Assembly (NCBI GenBank): GCA_046155815.1
Contig: JBJXFY010000012.1
Span: forward strand, 1-14,573
Reading direction: 5' to 3'
Length of the DNA: 14,573 nucleotides
Source: JBJXFY01 sp046155815
Lineage (GTDB): Bacteria > Verrucomicrobiota > Verrucomicrobiia > Limisphaerales > CAIMTB01
Made by a program: the position numbers and the translations under genes. The notes under the pieces were generated by a model. It worked only from the letters and a program-made list of their open reading frames with translations. It was not told where the DNA came from and did no database searches. Positions 13,343 through 14,573 of this stretch are shown piece after piece; positions within the stretch are counted from its first letter, which is position 1, and each line of letters begins with the position of its first letter.

Positions 13343-14573
13343 CTATTCGGCCGGTTCAATCCGGGGACAGACCCAGTCACGCCCGGAAAACCAGGCCCGG
13401 CCGGGGCCGTCCTCGTCATCACCGCGCGGGTTGCCTCCCTGATCCTGCCCGTCCCTGCCCACCGAGTAGATCATCGGCCCCTGTCGCGTCGGGCGCAGGC
13501 GCAGGTTTTCGCCGTCCATGGGATCACGCGGCACGGCCGGGAGAAAGTCCGGCACCAGATCTTCCAGATTTCCGGGCCATTCGCCTTTCGCCAGCCGGAA
13601 GCGCGCCGCGGCGATGGCCGCGATGGAAAGGTTCCGCATCACCTCCATGCGGAAGAATTTCTCCACGTAGCTGGAGTCGGGAGCCAGCGAGGCGCCGCCG
13701 GTGGAGTAAAGGCAGCGCAGCCTGTCGAGCCAGCGGGGCCTAGGCACCTCGGAATAGCCTTCGACTTCCAAGCTCCCGTTGGCGACATCGCAGGCGTAAA
13801 GCGCATACGCTTCATCTGTCCATGAAGCCGCCACAGCGGCGTCTGAAGCCTTGATCAGTCGGTTCCACCGTCGCAGGGCGCGCGCGGCATCGTGATCGGT
13901 CCACAGGAACCGCCAGAGGGGTAGCTGCAAATGGCGTTTGAGCCAAAGCGATGCCTCGGAAGGTGCCTGTTCGCCGAAGATTTCGCGGCTCTCCTCGGAC
14001 CATTCGAGGGCTTCCAGTTGCCTGGCGCGGTTCGTCAGGACGATGCGCTGGTGTTGCTCAGCGATGACACGTTCCAGCCGTAGCGTTGGTCCCAGAGCGG
14101 ATAGCGGCTCAACCTGATTCCATTCCGCCTGCAGTCGGCCGAGCTGTTCCTCCGTGGCCGCTCCTTCAAACACCAAATGCGCGGTCAATGTGAAGGCGTG
14201 GGTAACGGCCGCGGAACGGGCCATCTGGCCGATCAGGAGGTTCTGCCGCCGCTGGTGCCGGACAAGCCGCAGGAGATCCTCGGTGCTGCTAACCGCCTCC
14301 TCCGTGCGGCCCTCATGCACGGCCTGCGCCCCGGCAGCGAGGAGCCAGCGGGCGGCCTGCATCAAGGGCGCGACATCCTGTGGCAGGTCGAAGAAGCCGT
14401 TCGTGTACGCAAAGGGGAAGTGGTAGTCGGGCCGCTTCAGCGCCGCCCGGAGCACGGCCCAGTCCGGCCCGTGCTGCTCCAGTTCCGCCCGCAGCCCCGG
14501 CCAGCCGGCGCGGTCGCCCGCTTCGTTGGTCCAGTCCAGCGGCTTCTTCCAGCTCCTCATCAGGCCCGGGGCG
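13343..14573 (-). CDS. Large hypothetical protein, probably 5' partial, with a pseudopilin-like C-terminal segment
   Basis: At least 405 residues can be read from an ATG at 14560, but no stop occurs between it and the window edge. The apparent N-terminus (KKPLDWTNEAGDRAGWPGL) looks like the middle of a protein, so I extend the frame to the edge. Most of it is alpha-helical, for example QDVAPLMQAARWLLAAGAQAVHEGRTEEAVSSTEDLLRLV in part, then a long helical repeat-like section. It resembles long hypothetical proteins I associate with Verrucomicrobia and Planctomycetes, which usually carry an N-terminal membrane helix that would lie outside the window. The end is distinct: AIAAARFRLAKGEWPGNLEDL, VPRDPMDG and IYSVGRDGQDQGG resemble the C-terminal fold of GspG-type pseudopilins ('DPWG...YSLGADG'). 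The function is unknown. Confidence 0.72.
   Translation of the reverse strand, partial: APGLMRSWKKPLDWTNEAGDRAGWPGLRAELEQHGPDWAVLRAALKRPDYHFPFAYTNGFFDLPQDVAPLMQAARWLLAAGAQAVHEGRTEEAVSSTEDLLRLVRHQRRQNLLIGQMARSAAVTHAFTLTAHLVFEGAATEEQLGRLQAEWNQVEPLSALGPTLRLERVIAEQHQRIVLTNRARQLEALEWSEESREIFGEQAPSEASLWLKRHLQLPLWRFLWTDHDAARALRRWNRLIKASDAAVAASWTDEAYALYACDVANGSLEVEGYSEVPRPRWLDRLRCLYSTGGASLAPDSSYVEKFFRMEVMRNLSIAAIAAARFRLAKGEWPGNLEDLVPDFLPAVPRDPMDGENLRLRPTRQGPMIYSVGRDGQDQGGNPRGDDEDGPGRAWFSGRDWVCPRIEPAE

Noticed and set aside
1..14573. tRNA or rRNA genes, CRISPR arrays, insertion sequences, phage or defence genes
   Set aside because: The gaps between genes are short (the longest is about 190 nt), and none contains a cloverleaf, regular spaced repeats or a transposase fragment that I could recognise.

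Overview
The window is a gene-dense, high-GC bacterial chromosome segment of housekeeping and envelope genes. It shows no tRNA or rRNA, CRISPR array, transposase or phage gene. The best guess for the host is a member of the Verrucomicrobiota (Pedosphaerales/Limisphaerales type). This rests on a pseudopilin (12374-13150) with an FTLIELLVVIAIIAIL start, an LLPALAKAK continuation and an H-X9-DG motif near the C-terminus, and on its neighbour, a long hypothetical protein of a type I associate with Verrucomicrobia and Planctomycetes. The assignment is from memory of these families, not from a search.

Left part (1-3791): an atypical SDR/epimerase cut by the window edge and an AIM24-like protein lie on the + strand. 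They face a fatty acid hydroxylase/sterol desaturase-type membrane di-iron protein and a LeuC/homoaconitase-type dehydratase large subunit on the - strand. The LeuC gene diverges from a two-gene ABC transporter unit (3899-6321) made of an exported iron-type substrate-binding protein and an ATPase, with no permease gene present.

Middle (6287-9583): five - strand genes form a likely operon in the order LysM coiled-coil exported protein, small PepSY-TM-like membrane protein, membrane-anchored PH-like protein, RlmI-type 23S rRNA cytosine methyltransferase and SRPBCC protein. Two junctions overlap by 4 nt (ATGA, GTGA). The rlmI gene carries a 76-bp element with perfect 14-bp inverted repeats that is translated in frame between its RNA-binding and catalytic halves. 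I consider this the most interesting object in the window.

Right part (9626-14573): prmC, murA and a small membrane-anchored protein run on the + strand, with murA and the small gene overlapping by ATGA. They converge on the - strand pseudopilin gene and the large hypothetical protein, whose 5' end probably lies outside the window. Gene order thus joins release-factor methylation (PrmC), rRNA methylation (RlmI) and wall synthesis (MurA, LysM), but apart from the overlapping pairs there is no evidence that these genes work in one pathway. I saw no clear new defence or mobile system.
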